The notes: generated from the sequence alone by a model not told the origin. A stretch of 64,000 nt of DNA from Clostridiales bacterium (GCA_016930575.1 JAFGGL010000036.1:33516-97515), one strand, 5' to 3'. Counted from the first letter of the stretch, positions 41,920 through 50,976 are shown. A program made the numbers and translations.

Positions 41920-42744
41920 TCATTCAATGCAAGACAAACTATTCTGTGACACGGCGACGATACGCTCAATATCCCCGTCCGTTACCTGCTGCGAACCCTG
42001 TGCGGACGGCTGTAAAAGCGCCAGGTATTCGATATTGCCGGCGGGCCCCTTGACAGGCGAGAAATCAAGCATTGTCATGGGATATCCGATCTCTTCGGCG
42101 AAATCGCGGACGTCTTGAATCACGGATATATGGATGGCGGAATCGCGCACCACGCCGCGCTTGCCCACCTTCCCCCGTCCTGCTTCAAACTGCGGTTTGA
42201 CAAGTATGCAGAATATACCTTTTCCGCCCATCAGTTTCGCCGCCGCGTGGAGGATGAGCTTCACGGAGATAAAGGATACGTCCATCACCGTGATATCCGG
42301 CACGGCACCGCCGATCATCTCCGCAGTCAGGTAACGGGCGTTGGTACGCTCCAGTACCGTTACGCGGCTGTCCTGCCGTATCTTCAGATCCAGCTGTCCG
42401 TATCCGACGTCCACGGCGATCACATGCTTCGCGCCGCGCTGTAAAAGCACGTCCGTAAAGCCGCCGGTCGCCGCGCCGATATCCAGCGCCGTCATGCCGG
42501 AAACGTCCAGTCGGAAGCTTTTCAGCGCTTTTTCCAGCTTCAGCCCGCCGCGGCCTACGTAGGGATACGGTTTCAAGTCCCGGACGACGATCTCGTCGTC
42601 ATCCGCAACCTTTTCGGAAGATTTCAATACCTTCCGCTCCCGGATATACACCGCGCCGCTCATGATCAGCGCCTGTGCCTTTTCCCTGCTTGCCGCAAGA
42701 CCGCGCCGTACCATTGCGGCGTCCACGCGGTGTTTTTCAGCCAT
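41920..42744 (-). CDS. tlyA: TlyA family rRNA (cytidine-2'-O)-methyltransferase
   Basis: 274 residues: an S4 RNA-binding domain (about 5-65, RVDAAMVRRGLAASREKAQALI) and a Rossmann methyltransferase of the FtsJ type with DIGAATGGFTDVLLQRGA (SAM site) and the catalytic Lys in LVKPQFEAGRGKVGKRGVV. It 2'-O-methylates cytidines in rRNA. The old name hemolysin is misleading. It overlaps the end of dxs by 8 bp. Confidence 0.92.
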   Translation of the reverse strand: MAEKHRVDAAMVRRGLAASREKAQALIMSGAVYIRERKVLKSSEKVADDDEIVVRDLKPYPYVGRGGLKLEKALKSFRLDVSGMTALDIGAATGGFTDVLLQRGAKHVIAVDVGYGQLDLKIRQDSRVTVLERTNARYLTAEMIGGAVPDITVMDVSFISVKLILHAAAKLMGGKGIFCILVKPQFEAGRGKVGKRGVVRDSAIHISVIQDVRDFAEEIGYPMTMLDFSPVKGPAGNIEYLALLQPSAQGSQQVTDGDIERIVAVSQNSLSCIE

Positions 42745-44614
42745 CGTTCTTACCGCTTTGTTTGAGCGCTTCCATGATGACGCCGACGACTGTATCCGTA
42801 TCCAGGCCGGTTTCCTTCATCAATGCTTCATGGTCGCCATGCGGCACAAACATGGATGGAACAGCAATCGGATGGATGAACATGCCGCCGCCGTGTGTTA
42901 CGTCGTATTCCAGCACCGCGCTGCCAAACCCGCCGTCCAGCACGTGTTCCTCCAACGTGAATACGGGTTTCTCCGCCTTGGCGAGGCGCGACAGGCATTT
43001 CGTATCCAGTGGCTTGACGGTGGACGCGTTGATCACTTCCATCACAATCCCATCGCTTTGCAGGCGCCGCGCGGCATCCATCGCCGTACCCGTCATGCTG
43101 CCGACCGCGAGGATCACGCCGCGGTCTCCCTGCATCAGTGTTTTCCACTTTCCAAAGACGAAAGGCGTCGCCGGTTCGCTGGAATCAAAGACGACCGCTT
43201 TCTTGGGATAGCGTATGGCGCAGGGACCGTCGAATGATACGCTTGCCCGAATCATTTCCGTCAGTTCGCGTGAATCCGCGGGCGCCAGGATACGTATATT
43301 GGGGATATGCCTCAGATAGGCGATATCGAACAAACCCTGATGCGTTTCGCCGTCGCCGTTGGCAAAACCCGCGCGGTCCAGCATGAAAACGACGGGTAGG
43401 TTTTGGATGCATACGTCGTGCATCACCTGATCGTACCCGCGCTGCAGGAACGTGGAATACACGAAGAAATACGGGCGCATGCCTCCCTTTGCCAATCCCG
43501 CGCACATGGTGACGGCGTGCTCCTCCGCGATCCCGACGTCGAAAAACCGCTCTGGGTATTTCTCCTCAAATATCTCCGTCGCCGTCCCGAGTGTCATGGC
43601 GGCGGTCACCACCGCGATGCGGCTGTCCGTTGCCGCCATTCCGGTCAATACCTCCGCCGCGATGCTTCCGTTGGTTTTCTTCGTGTTTTTCTGGGTAAGT
43701 CCGTTTTCGATAAAAAACGGCGGCGTGCCGTGGAACACGTCGGGTTTCTCCTCCGCGTTCTGGTAGCCGTGTCCCTTAACGGTGTTCAGATGGATCGCCA
43801 CCGGCATCTCCATCCGCTGCGCCCTGCGGAATACCCGTTCCATCGCCTGGATATCATGCCCGTCTATCGGTCCCAGGTAGGCAAAGCCGAGTGCCGAAAA
43901 GAAACTCTCGTCCACAAACAGCGTACGGACCGCTCTTTTCAGCGTGTACAGCACGCGCGCCGCCGGTGCGCCGATCCACGGGATGCGCAGCAAGCCGCGC
44001 TGCACTTTACGTTTGGCCGAATACCATCCCCAGCTCGCCCTGAGATTGGCCAGATGCTTGCTCAACGCGCCGACGTTTTTGGTGATAGACATTTCGTTGT
44101 CGTTGAGAATGACGATCAGCTTGGTCTTCGTATTCCCGCAGTCGTTGAGCGCTTCGTAACACATGCCGCCCGTCAGCGCGCCGTCTCCGACGACTACGAC
44201 CACGTGATGGGTCTCCCCCCGCAGGTCCCTGGCGCGCGCAAGCCCAAGCGCCGCCGATATCCCCGTGCTTGCGTGGCCCGTTTCAAAACAGTCGTGCTCG
44301 CTTTCGGAGCATTTCGGAAACCCGGAAAGTCCGCCGAACTTACGGAGCGTGTTGAATCTATCGTATCGCCCTGTCAGAAGCTTATGGGCGTAGGACTGAT
44401 GCCCGACGTCGAAGACGATCTTGTCCCTGGGCGAGTGAAACGCGCGGTGCAGCGCGATGGTCATCTCCACCGCGCCGAGGTTGGATGAAAGATGCCCGCC
44501 GTTTTGCGAAACGGTATGGATGATGGTCTCCCGTATCTCTCCGGCCAGCCGCTCGCATTCCTCTGCGGACAGATCGATGATGTCTGTCGGGTTTTTGATA
44601 TCGCTAAGCTCCAA
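42737..44614 (-). CDS. dxs: 1-deoxy-D-xylulose-5-phosphate synthase
   Basis: The 625-residue thiamine-diphosphate enzyme condenses pyruvate and glyceraldehyde-3-phosphate in the first step of the MEP isoprenoid pathway. The ThDP motif GDGALTGG..EALND..N is near 150-175, with HQSYAHKLLTGR earlier, the transketolase-type catalytic Glu region GIAEEHAVTMCAGLA and the C-terminal domain. The track start (44719) runs into ddl. TTG 44614, 7 nt after AAAGGAGA, gives the normal length. Neighbours ddl and murF suggest supply of undecaprenyl carrier and wall precursors together. Confidence 0.93.
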   Translation of the reverse strand: MELSDIKNPTDIIDLSAEECERLAGEIRETIIHTVSQNGGHLSSNLGAVEMTIALHRAFHSPRDKIVFDVGHQSYAHKLLTGRYDRFNTLRKFGGLSGFPKCSESEHDCFETGHASTGISAALGLARARDLRGETHHVVVVVGDGALTGGMCYEALNDCGNTKTKLIVILNDNEMSITKNVGALSKHLANLRASWGWYSAKRKVQRGLLRIPWIGAPAARVLYTLKRAVRTLFVDESFFSALGFAYLGPIDGHDIQAMERVFRRAQRMEMPVAIHLNTVKGHGYQNAEEKPDVFHGTPPFFIENGLTQKNTKKTNGSIAAEVLTGMAATDSRIAVVTAAMTLGTATEIFEEKYPERFFDVGIAEEHAVTMCAGLAKGGMRPYFFVYSTFLQRGYDQVMHDVCIQNLPVVFMLDRAGFANGDGETHQGLFDIAYLRHIPNIRILAPADSRELTEMIRASVSFDGPCAIRYPKKAVVFDSSEPATPFVFGKWKTLMQGDRGVILAVGSMTGTAMDAARRLQSDGIVMEVINASTVKPLDTKCLSRLAKAEKPVFTLEEHVLDGGFGSAVLEYDVTHGGGMFIHPIAVPSMFVPHGDHEALMKETGLDTDTVVGVIMEALKQSGKNDG

Positions 44615-44627
44615 ATGCCTGTCTCCT

Positions 44628-45830
44628 TTACGGCTGTTTCGCGCCGTGTTTGGCGCCCAGCGACGCCTCCTTAAGAATACTGGAGGAAAAGGCGTAGTTG
44701 CTGTCGTTCTTTTCTTCATGCGCTTTCAGCGCGTAGCCGACCATCCTGTCGATCAGATCGGTATATTTGACGCCGTCCTCGTTCCACAGGTAAAACGCAA
44801 GCGAACCGGGGATGGTGTTGATCTCGGTGATGTAGAGGGCGTCTGCGGGCGTATCGTACATATAATCGATGCGCACAACCCCCTTGCAGTCCATGCGCTT
44901 GAATATCTCGATGGATAGGGCTTGGATTCTGTCTTTCAATTCCGGCTCGATCGGGGCGGGCAGGATACGCTTAAGCGAAGCCATGCCCTTAGTCGCGCTC
45001 TTCCCGCCCTGCAGGTATTTATCCATGAAGCTGAGCAGGTCGCCGCCCAGGATGGGCATTTCGATAGCCGAAGCCGTGACGTCGTCGTTATACCCGAGCA
45101 CAGAGCAGTTCAACTCCAGCGGGTTTTCAAGCCCCTGCTCGATGAGCACCTTGCGGTCGAACGCAAAGGCGAGTTCCAGGCCTTCGTGAAGCTCTCCGAA
45201 ATTCTTTGCCTTGGTAACGCCGATGGACGAGCCAAGCGACGCGGGTTTGACAAATACCGGGTAGGTCAGCGTTTCTTCGATCTTCTTGATGACCGCGACG
45301 GAATCCGTTTCCCACTGGCTGCGCAGCGCCCGGCAGCTGTCAAGCACCGGAAAGCCGCAGCCTTTGAAAAAGTCCTTCATGTAGGTCTTGTCCATACCGA
45401 CGGCCGAAGCCGCCACGCCGGAACTTGCGTACGGAATGTTGCACATTTCCAGCATCCCCTGCAAAGTGCCGTCTTCGCCGTGCATCCCGTGGAGTACGGG
45501 AATCACGCAATCCAGCCTTGCGACCAGCCGCTGTTTTTCACCTCTGAATATGCCCTTGGGCGGATCGACGGTCATCAGCGCGCCCGTTCCCGACGCCGAA
45601 TCCAGCCATACACGGGTGATGCCCTTCATAAAAGGATCGAAGTGCTGATAAGTCCTGATATCCAAAAGCGGCTCGCCTGTGTACCATTCCCCGCTCATGC
45701 TGATATAGATAGGCACGATCGTATACCGTTCAGGGTCCGCGGCCTTTATCATCTGCAACGCGCTGATGACGGAAACCTCATGCTCGCAGGAACGGCTGCC
45801 GAAAATCACGCCCAACTGCATTTTATCCAT
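44628..45830 (-). CDS. ddl: D-alanine--D-alanine ligase
   Basis: An ATP-grasp ligase of 400 residues, longer than the usual 305-370. The start GVIFGSRSCEHEVSVISA and MHGEDGTLQGMLEMCNIPYASS are typical. The loop FMDKYLQGGKSATKGMAS keeps the Lys-Tyr of D-Ala-D-Ala enzymes, so D-Ala-D-lactate specificity is unlikely. The C-terminal VRIDYMYD...EINTIPGS metal site is complete. ATG 45830 follows GGGAGGTCAGC. It lies directly downstream of the MurF-like ligase, which would use its product. Confidence 0.92.
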   Translation of the reverse strand: MDKMQLGVIFGSRSCEHEVSVISALQMIKAADPERYTIVPIYISMSGEWYTGEPLLDIRTYQHFDPFMKGITRVWLDSASGTGALMTVDPPKGIFRGEKQRLVARLDCVIPVLHGMHGEDGTLQGMLEMCNIPYASSGVAASAVGMDKTYMKDFFKGCGFPVLDSCRALRSQWETDSVAVIKKIEETLTYPVFVKPASLGSSIGVTKAKNFGELHEGLELAFAFDRKVLIEQGLENPLELNCSVLGYNDDVTASAIEMPILGGDLLSFMDKYLQGGKSATKGMASLKRILPAPIEPELKDRIQALSIEIFKRMDCKGVVRIDYMYDTPADALYITEINTIPGSLAFYLWNEDGVKYTDLIDRMVGYALKAHEEKNDSNYAFSSSILKEASLGAKHGAKQP

Positions 45831-45842
45831 GCTGACCTCCCG

Positions 45843-47453
45843 TCAGTTTTCCTGATAATTATCAGGCAAATCGTTTTCATACAATACGGTATCGCCCTTG
45901 TTCGCCAATCGGCGCAACACCTCGGTGGATTCCTCAAGGCTGCTTACCTGATAAATGTTTTCATCCGGGAAACCCTCCTCGCGCAGCCCGTCGAGAATCG
46001 GCTGCACGCGCTTTTTCCCGACGATGACGGCGATATCCGCAGCTTTGGCGATCTGCGCGCCGAACGCCTTGTTGTACCCGGCTTCTTCCGAGCCGAGTTC
46101 CACCATGCCGGGCGTGATGACGATGCGACGCCCGGGGAACCTACTGAGCACAGCAAGCGACGCCTTCGCGCTGACGGGGTTGGCGTTGAAGCCGTCATTG
46201 ATGATTGTATAGGAATTCGGATTCCTGATCAACTCCATACGGCTTTGGATGGGCTCGATACGGCTGATGCCGCGCAGGATCTGCTGTTTCGTCAATCCGA
46301 GTTGCCTGGCTACCGCGGCAGCGGTGAGTATGTTTTGGATGTTGTGTTCTCCAAGAAGCCGTGTCGCAACATGCAGACGTTCACCGTTTTTGAGGCATAT
46401 ATCGAACGCGCTGCCTTCCGGTGATACTTCGGTATTCTCGCTCCACACGTCGGCGTTGCCGGGCGTTTGGCCCGTCAGCGTCTTCGGCTTTTTCGTCTTA
46501 TCATACAGCTGCCTGCAAACCGCGCCGTCGTCCGTAAAGAAGGAATGCCCGTCTTCGGACAGCGTCTCGATCAGTTCATACTTGGTTTTCGTTACGCGTT
46601 CGACGGTTTTGAACGTATCCAGATGCTGCGGTCCGACGGAAGTAAGAATCCCGATCTGCGGTTTCACCAAACGGCACAGCTCCCTGATATCGCCGACGTG
46701 CCTCGCCCCCATCTCGGCCACAAACACCTGGTGGGACGGCAATAGCCTCTCCCGTATCGTCCGTGACACGCCCATGGGCGTGTTGTAGCTTTTCGGCGTC
46801 ACCAGCACGGAGTATTTCTCCGCAAGTATCGTACCGAGTATATATTTCACGGAGGTCTTCCCGTAGCTTCCGGTGATGCCGATGCGGATCAGATCCGTCT
46901 GCGAAAGCAATTTCCTTCGCGCGCTGCGAAAGTAGCATTCACTGATGAACTTTTCCAAACCCCAGGCGATGAAACCGCAGGCCGCGATCAACCCCGGCAG
47001 CGACACGGGCCAAATTGAACCAATGATTACGCTGCCGGTCAGGCTCAGGTAATATGAGAGCGCTCCAAGGAGAACAAAGCAAAATCCGTACAGCCGCTTC
47101 ACACGCGCCGTGTACACGAACGGTTTTTTCGCTATGTTCACTTTCAGAAGCCGCGCGGTCAGGTATCCGATGCAAACGGCGAGTGCCAGAAAACCCGCAA
47201 TAACGGCGATCTGCGCCGCAAGGTTTTGAATGCTTTCATACAATTTCCATAGGACGGCAAGCAGCCCAAGGGAAACGGCGGCCGCGGCGAACCCCGGCGC
47301 CCAAGCCTGCACGGGATTGCGGCGGACGGAGCGGATATACCCCGGAAACTGGTAGCTCTCCAACTGGAACAGGTGAAAAATGCCCCGCGCCGCAAACAGG
47401 GAGACGAGTACGGGAACCAGTCCGGCAATTCCCCGGTAAAGCGCCTCCGTCAT
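45843..47453 (-). CDS. MurF-like ligase with polytopic N-terminal membrane domain
   Basis: 536 residues. The C-terminal two thirds is a Mur ligase: Walker A GITGSYGKTS (192-201), KSYNTPMGV, the Glu motif FVAEMGARHVGDI, LLGEHNIQNILTAAAVA and INDGFNANP, all MurF-like. In place of the usual MurF N-terminal UDP-substrate domain there are ~185 residues with about five hydrophobic spans (near 8-28, 52-70, 78-100, 120-138, 143-165). The ligase is therefore membrane-bound. It is either the working MurF, since none is in the dcw cluster, or an enzyme for a related lipid-linked substrate. It overlaps the alpha/beta hydrolase by 4 bp and lies 12 bp before ddl. Confidence 0.85.
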   Translation of the reverse strand: MTEALYRGIAGLVPVLVSLFAARGIFHLFQLESYQFPGYIRSVRRNPVQAWAPGFAAAAVSLGLLAVLWKLYESIQNLAAQIAVIAGFLALAVCIGYLTARLLKVNIAKKPFVYTARVKRLYGFCFVLLGALSYYLSLTGSVIIGSIWPVSLPGLIAACGFIAWGLEKFISECYFRSARRKLLSQTDLIRIGITGSYGKTSVKYILGTILAEKYSVLVTPKSYNTPMGVSRTIRERLLPSHQVFVAEMGARHVGDIRELCRLVKPQIGILTSVGPQHLDTFKTVERVTKTKYELIETLSEDGHSFFTDDGAVCRQLYDKTKKPKTLTGQTPGNADVWSENTEVSPEGSAFDICLKNGERLHVATRLLGEHNIQNILTAAAVARQLGLTKQQILRGISRIEPIQSRMELIRNPNSYTIINDGFNANPVSAKASLAVLSRFPGRRIVITPGMVELGSEEAGYNKAFGAQIAKAADIAVIVGKKRVQPILDGLREEGFPDENIYQVSSLEESTEVLRRLANKGDTVLYENDLPDNYQEN

Positions 47454-48247
47454 CCTTCCCGCCCTCCCCAGAAAAACTGCCTGACGATCGTCAGAAACCT
47501 TGCGCTTTCTTCCAGAAACGCATAGTGCGACCTGCCCTCAAACACGACAAGACCCGCGTCGGGAATCTCTCGCTCCATGGTCTGCCCCATCCATAGCGGC
47601 GTTTCCTCGTCGTTTTCGCCCCAGATCAGCAGCACCGGCGCGGCGATCTGCTTAAGCAGCGGGGTGAGGTCCTCGGATACGATTTTTACAAACGAAGCGC
47701 GCATCCCCTCGCTCAAGGCCGCGTAATCCTTCGAGCCATACTTTTGAATCAGCTTCTCCTGCATGTTCTTCATCGGTTTTTCAAGCACCGGCGCTTTCAT
47801 CAGGAAACGGGCGGCGGCGCTGAGGCGCTTATATCGCGCGGTGCGTTTGCTTGCCTGTGCCGTTGCGGGTTTCTTGATTCCGGAACCGCCCGTAATCACC
47901 AGTTTGCCGACCATCTGCGGATTTCGGACCGCCAAATAAACCGCCACCCTGCCCCCGAAGGAATGGGCGATGATATCGACTTTATCGATATGATTGTCCT
48001 CGAGCAGTTGCATCACCTGCACGGCGAAGTCTTCCACGCCCCAGGGCGCTGGCGGTTCTTCACTTTTGCCGTGCGCGGGGAAATCCAGGGTCACGAGAGT
48101 TGTGCGCTCGTAAACCGTATCCGTAAACCCCGCGTAGATGTTCGCGTCGCAGCCCCATCCGTGCAAAAGCAGGACTGGTATCTCGCAGGTTTGTTCGTTC
48201 ACTCTGATTTCATAGTGGATATTACATCCGTTTATGCTCTTGAACAA
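47450..48247 (-). CDS. Alpha/beta hydrolase
   Basis: About 265 residues with the alpha/beta-hydrolase fold: oxyanion region LLLHGWGCDA, nucleophile Ser in IIAHSFGGRVAV (about 95-106), acid in LLIWGENDEETP and His in FEGRSHYAF. No signal peptide. It is the first gene of the murF-ddl-dxs-tlyA-nadK-argR-recN operon and overlaps murF by 4 bp. The track start ATG 48280 has no ribosome site. TTG 48247 (MFKSINGCNIHYE) follows CCGAGGTG and matches the common family start, so it is preferred with some doubt. Its substrate is unknown. The tight link to MurF and Ddl suggests a wall-related ester or peptide. Confidence 0.8.
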   Translation of the reverse strand: MFKSINGCNIHYEIRVNEQTCEIPVLLLHGWGCDANIYAGFTDTVYERTTLVTLDFPAHGKSEEPPAPWGVEDFAVQVMQLLEDNHIDKVDIIAHSFGGRVAVYLAVRNPQMVGKLVITGGSGIKKPATAQASKRTARYKRLSAAARFLMKAPVLEKPMKNMQEKLIQKYGSKDYAALSEGMRASFVKIVSEDLTPLLKQIAAPVLLIWGENDEETPLWMGQTMEREIPDAGLVVFEGRSHYAFLEESARFLTIVRQFFWGGREG

Positions 48248-48278
48248 TTCCACACCTCGGTACATATCATTACTAGCC

Positions 48279-48307
48279 ATTCTACATCAAAATACGTAAA
48301 AAGGAAA
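48279..48307 (-). promoter_or_regulatory. Possible promoter of the eight-gene murF-ddl-recN operon
   Basis: On the minus strand: TTTCCT (weak), 17 bp, TAGAAT. If correct, transcription starts near 48272, downstream of the track ATG at 48280, which supports the later TTG start. Confidence 0.35.
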
Positions 48308-48354
48308 GCGAGACGCATATGCTCCGGCAGTCGTGCAGGCACACCGTATTCCTG

Positions 48355-48383
48355 TTGACACCTAATTTTTGAAGTGCTACAAT
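48355..48383 (+). promoter_or_regulatory. Promoter of the DUF3048 gene
   Basis: TTGACA (48355-48360), 17 bp, TACAAT (48378-48383), a near-consensus vegetative promoter 60 bp before the start codon. Confidence 0.85.
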
Positions 48384-48443
48384 GACGAAGATATTACTCG
48401 GTATTTGTTACAAGCGAAAATGAAAATATGGGGGTAAAATACA

Positions 48444-49628
48444 TTGAAAAAGTGGACCTGCCTTCTGATTGCTGCCCTATTGGCGACGTCAGCGGCAATC
48501 CCGGCGCTCGCATCCGTACATTCGGATAATGAATTCACGCTGCCGCTTGAGGGCACGGTGCTCCTCAACGACCCGGTCCGGAAGATCACCCCCAACACCC
48601 CGCCGCGGCGCAATCCGATCATCCCGGGGGAAAGCCCAACGACCGGCCTGAGCTGGCTGGGTTTTTATCTGCCGATGCTCGTGCAATACAGCAACGGTTA
48701 TTGCGACGTTAAGGTAGACAACAAAACCGTCACGCTTGCCGGTGTAGGGGCACGCGCGCCATGGGGCGCGCAGTACGCGGATGTCATTTATGAAGGCATC
48801 CTTTACCGCACAGGCGAAACCCGTATGACCTTTGTATTCAGCGACAGCCTGGACGACGGCAATCCCGTATCGGTCGGGTCCGTGCGCTCCGCCCGTATGG
48901 GGCACGTCCTGCTTCGGGAAGAATGGCAGGGCGGGCTGGTGTTCCGCGGAGGTCCGGAAGCGACAGACAACGATATTCAGAAAACCCTCCGGTCTCTGGG
49001 CGTATATGAAGCCGGCGTCGCGTTCGATCTGGAAACCAATCTGACACGGAATTACAGCGAACGCATCAAGGGCGTGAAAGCGCCGGAAAACCTGGCTGCG
49101 GACATTATCGGTCTGCGCAGCCTGATCCCCGCCGACTACGTCTCCCAGCCGCGCGCGTTCCTGTTCGCGGATCTGAACCCTTATACCAGCGGGTATGATT
49201 TCGCCTATCAGGTCAACCTGGACTGGGGGGACGAACGCTATGTTTCACACTTCAAGTATGACGAGCTAAGCAATATTTACTACCGCTATTCCGGCGATGT
49301 GATATTCAAGAGCTTCGAATCCGCAGAAAACCGCGCGGAAGAAGATATGATCCCGCTGACCTTCGCCAATGTCATCATCCAGCGGGTCGAGTATGAATAC
49401 GTACATAACAGCAGAATCATGCCCATGATGCAGGGCATCGGCGAGGGCAACGCGGATATCTTTATCGGCGGGCGTTATATCCCGGGCTACTGGGTGCGCA
49501 AATCGCAGGACGAGCCGACCATATACTACGACAACCAGGGCAACGAGATCCAGTTGACTCGCGGCAAGACCTTCATCGCGCAATTCCCGCCGGACTGCAT
49601 ACTGACCTTCAGCGCGTTCGTTGACTGA
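48444..49628 (+). CDS. DUF3048 domain-containing secreted protein (YerB-like)
   Basis: 394 residues with a signal peptide (1-23, ending PALAS). No lipobox Cys is seen, so it is exported rather than a lipoprotein. The body carries DUF3048 features: PTTGL, VGSVRSARMGHVLL, FRGGPEATDND and a C-terminal RGKTFIAQFPPD. In the family this domain is found outside the cytoplasm. Its function is unknown. The start is TTG 48444, 8 nt after GGGGGT. A bidirectional terminator follows. Confidence 0.85.
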   Translation: MKKWTCLLIAALLATSAAIPALASVHSDNEFTLPLEGTVLLNDPVRKITPNTPPRRNPIIPGESPTTGLSWLGFYLPMLVQYSNGYCDVKVDNKTVTLAGVGARAPWGAQYADVIYEGILYRTGETRMTFVFSDSLDDGNPVSVGSVRSARMGHVLLREEWQGGLVFRGGPEATDNDIQKTLRSLGVYEAGVAFDLETNLTRNYSERIKGVKAPENLAADIIGLRSLIPADYVSQPRAFLFADLNPYTSGYDFAYQVNLDWGDERYVSHFKYDELSNIYYRYSGDVIFKSFESAENRAEEDMIPLTFANVIIQRVEYEYVHNSRIMPMMQGIGEGNADIFIGGRYIPGYWVRKSQDEPTIYYDNQGNEIQLTRGKTFIAQFPPDCILTFSAFVD

Positions 49629-49639
49629 TCCTACGGACA

Positions 49640-49671
49640 AAACCGCCTCCCTTATATAAATGAGACGGTTT
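49640..49671. terminator. Bidirectional terminator between the DUF3048 gene and yigZ
   Basis: AAACCG(C)CTC / GAG(A)CGGTTT form a stem with one mismatch around an 11-nt loop, with T's on the plus side and A's on the other. It directly abuts the yigZ stop. Confidence 0.6.
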
Positions 49672-50301
49672 CTATTCGCCCCATGGGTGATAAAACGTCT
49701 GTTCTTCCCTACTTGTTTCGGTTTTTCCGTCGGTGATCCTAAGCATCTCCTCTAGCACATGCGATTCGTCAGCCGTGCGGCACAGCAGGGTAAGCTCCAC
49801 ATGCTGCGTATACTCCTTGTTCACGACCGTCACGGGAAGGGATTGTAAAGCGTGTTCAGCCTTGTCCCACTGCGGATAGGCGATCCGCAAATGCCATCTT
49901 GCGCTTTCATCCATCGTGCATATCCCGGCCGCATCCAGCGCACGCACCGCGGCGCTCGCATATGTCCGCGCCAATCCGCTCGCACCCAGCAACACCCCGC
50001 CGAAGTAGCGTGTCACTACCACGATGCAGTTCGTAAGATTTTTTTTAAGCATCACCTCCACGATCGGTTTTCCCGCCGTACCGGAGGGCTCTCCGTCGTC
50101 GCTGTAGCGGATGATGCTCTTGTTCTGCCCGATGATATAGGCAAAGCAGTTGTGCGACGCGCTTCGGTGTTCCTTCCTTCTTCCGTCCAAAATCGCAAGG
50201 GCGCCCTCAGCGTTTGAGACCGGAGCGGCAAACCCGATAAAGCGGCTCTTCTTCTCCGTGTATTCCGTTTCCGCTCTTTTTCGCAGGGTCTGATACGCCA
50301 T
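49672..50301 (-). CDS. yigZ: YigZ/IMPACT family protein
   Basis: 209 residues: an N-terminal UPF0029/IMPACT domain with EKKSRFIGFAAPV, SHNCFAYIIG, YSDDGEPSGTAGKPI and VVVTRYFGGVLLGASGL, the four conserved blocks of the family, and a C-terminal DUF1949 ferredoxin-like domain. It is related to eukaryotic IMPACT and is suspected to bind ribosomes or RNA. Its function in bacteria is unclear. It is a single gene with its own promoter, divergent from ruvC. Confidence 0.92.
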   Translation of the reverse strand: MAYQTLRKRAETEYTEKKSRFIGFAAPVSNAEGALAILDGRRKEHRSASHNCFAYIIGQNKSIIRYSDDGEPSGTAGKPIVEVMLKKNLTNCIVVVTRYFGGVLLGASGLARTYASAAVRALDAAGICTMDESARWHLRIAYPQWDKAEHALQSLPVTVVNKEYTQHVELTLLCRTADESHVLEEMLRITDGKTETSREEQTFYHPWGE

Positions 50302-50332
50302 TCATTGTTCCCCTCTTCATTTTCTATACAAT

Positions 50333-50361
50333 ATTCTATCCGGTTTATATCCGCACAGCAA
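50333..50361 (-). promoter_or_regulatory. Promoter of yigZ
   Basis: On the minus strand: TTGCTG, 17 bp, TAGAAT, about 31 bp before the ATG. Confidence 0.6.
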
Positions 50362-50362
50362 T

Positions 50363-50376
50363 AGAACATTTGTTTG
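50363..50376. promoter_or_regulatory. Candidate LexA (SOS) box between yigZ and ruvC
   Basis: AGAACATTTGTTTG resembles the Gram-positive LexA consensus CGAAC-N4-GTTCG with mismatches in the outer positions. ruvAB is SOS-controlled in other bacteria. It lies 43 bp before the ruvC -35. Weak evidence. Confidence 0.3.
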
Positions 50377-50418
50377 CTTTCCTGCGCCGTTTACGATATA
50401 ATACCCAGTGTGCGGACA

Positions 50419-50447
50419 TTGACAAACAATCCGCTTCACCGTATGAT
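50419..50447 (+). promoter_or_regulatory. Promoter of the ruvC-ruvA-ruvB-queA operon
   Basis: TTGACA (50419-50424), 17 bp, TATGAT (50442-50447), 25 bp before ruvC. Confidence 0.85.
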
Positions 50448-50472
50448 GAAATGGAAATTCAGGAGGTCTACC

Positions 50473-50967
50473 ATGGTCATACTCGGCGTTGATCCGGGCC
50501 TTGCCGCGCTCGGATGGGGCGTGATTGAGCATAAGCAAAACAAACAAACGCTTGTGGGCTTCGGCTGCATCATCACGCCGCCCGATTTGGCGTTCCCCAA
50601 GCGCCTTCTGAGAATCCAGACGGAATTCCGCGAAATCATACAAAAACACGCTCCCGATGAGATCGCCTTTGAAGAATTGTTTTTTTCAAGGAATGTCACC
50701 ACGGCGCTGACCGTTGGCGCCGCCAGGGGCGTATGCGTCACACATGCAGCGGAGTATACCGGGAACGTTTACGAGTACACGCCCAAGCAGGTGAAGCAGG
50801 CGCTGACCGGCTACGGGCACGCCGACAAGAAGCAGATACAGGAAATGGTTAAGCTTTTGTTGTCCATGGATGCAATCCCCAAACCGGACGATGCCGCGGA
50901 CGCCCTGGCCGTCGCGCTCACCCACGCGGCGATGGGCGCGATGCGCTGGCAGTTTATCATGAAGTGA
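50473..50967 (+). CDS. ruvC: Holliday junction resolvase RuvC
   Basis: A 164-residue nuclease cutting Holliday junctions. The catalytic acidic residues are Asp 7 in ILGVDPG, the Glu pair in IAFEELFF (about 66-67) and Asp residues in KPDDAADALAVALTHA. ATG 50473 follows AGGAGGTCTACC. The track start (50374) lies before the promoter and is rejected. It heads the ruvCAB-queA operon, with ruvA 9 bp downstream. Confidence 0.95.
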   Translation: MVILGVDPGLAALGWGVIEHKQNKQTLVGFGCIITPPDLAFPKRLLRIQTEFREIIQKHAPDEIAFEELFFSRNVTTALTVGAARGVCVTHAAEYTGNVYEYTPKQVKQALTGYGHADKKQIQEMVKLLLSMDAIPKPDDAADALAVALTHAAMGAMRWQFIMK

Positions 50968-50976
50968 GGTCAGCCG

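Noticed and set aside
43403-44488. 361-codon plus-strand frame
   Set aside because: Shadow of dxs.
44628-45830. VanA-type D-Ala-D-lactate ligase
   Set aside because: The active-site loop keeps the Lys-Tyr pattern of D-Ala-D-Ala ligases, and no vanH or vanX is nearby.
44922-46424. 500-codon plus-strand frame
   Set aside because: Opposite ddl and murF, which carry all their motifs; no ribosome site or domain.
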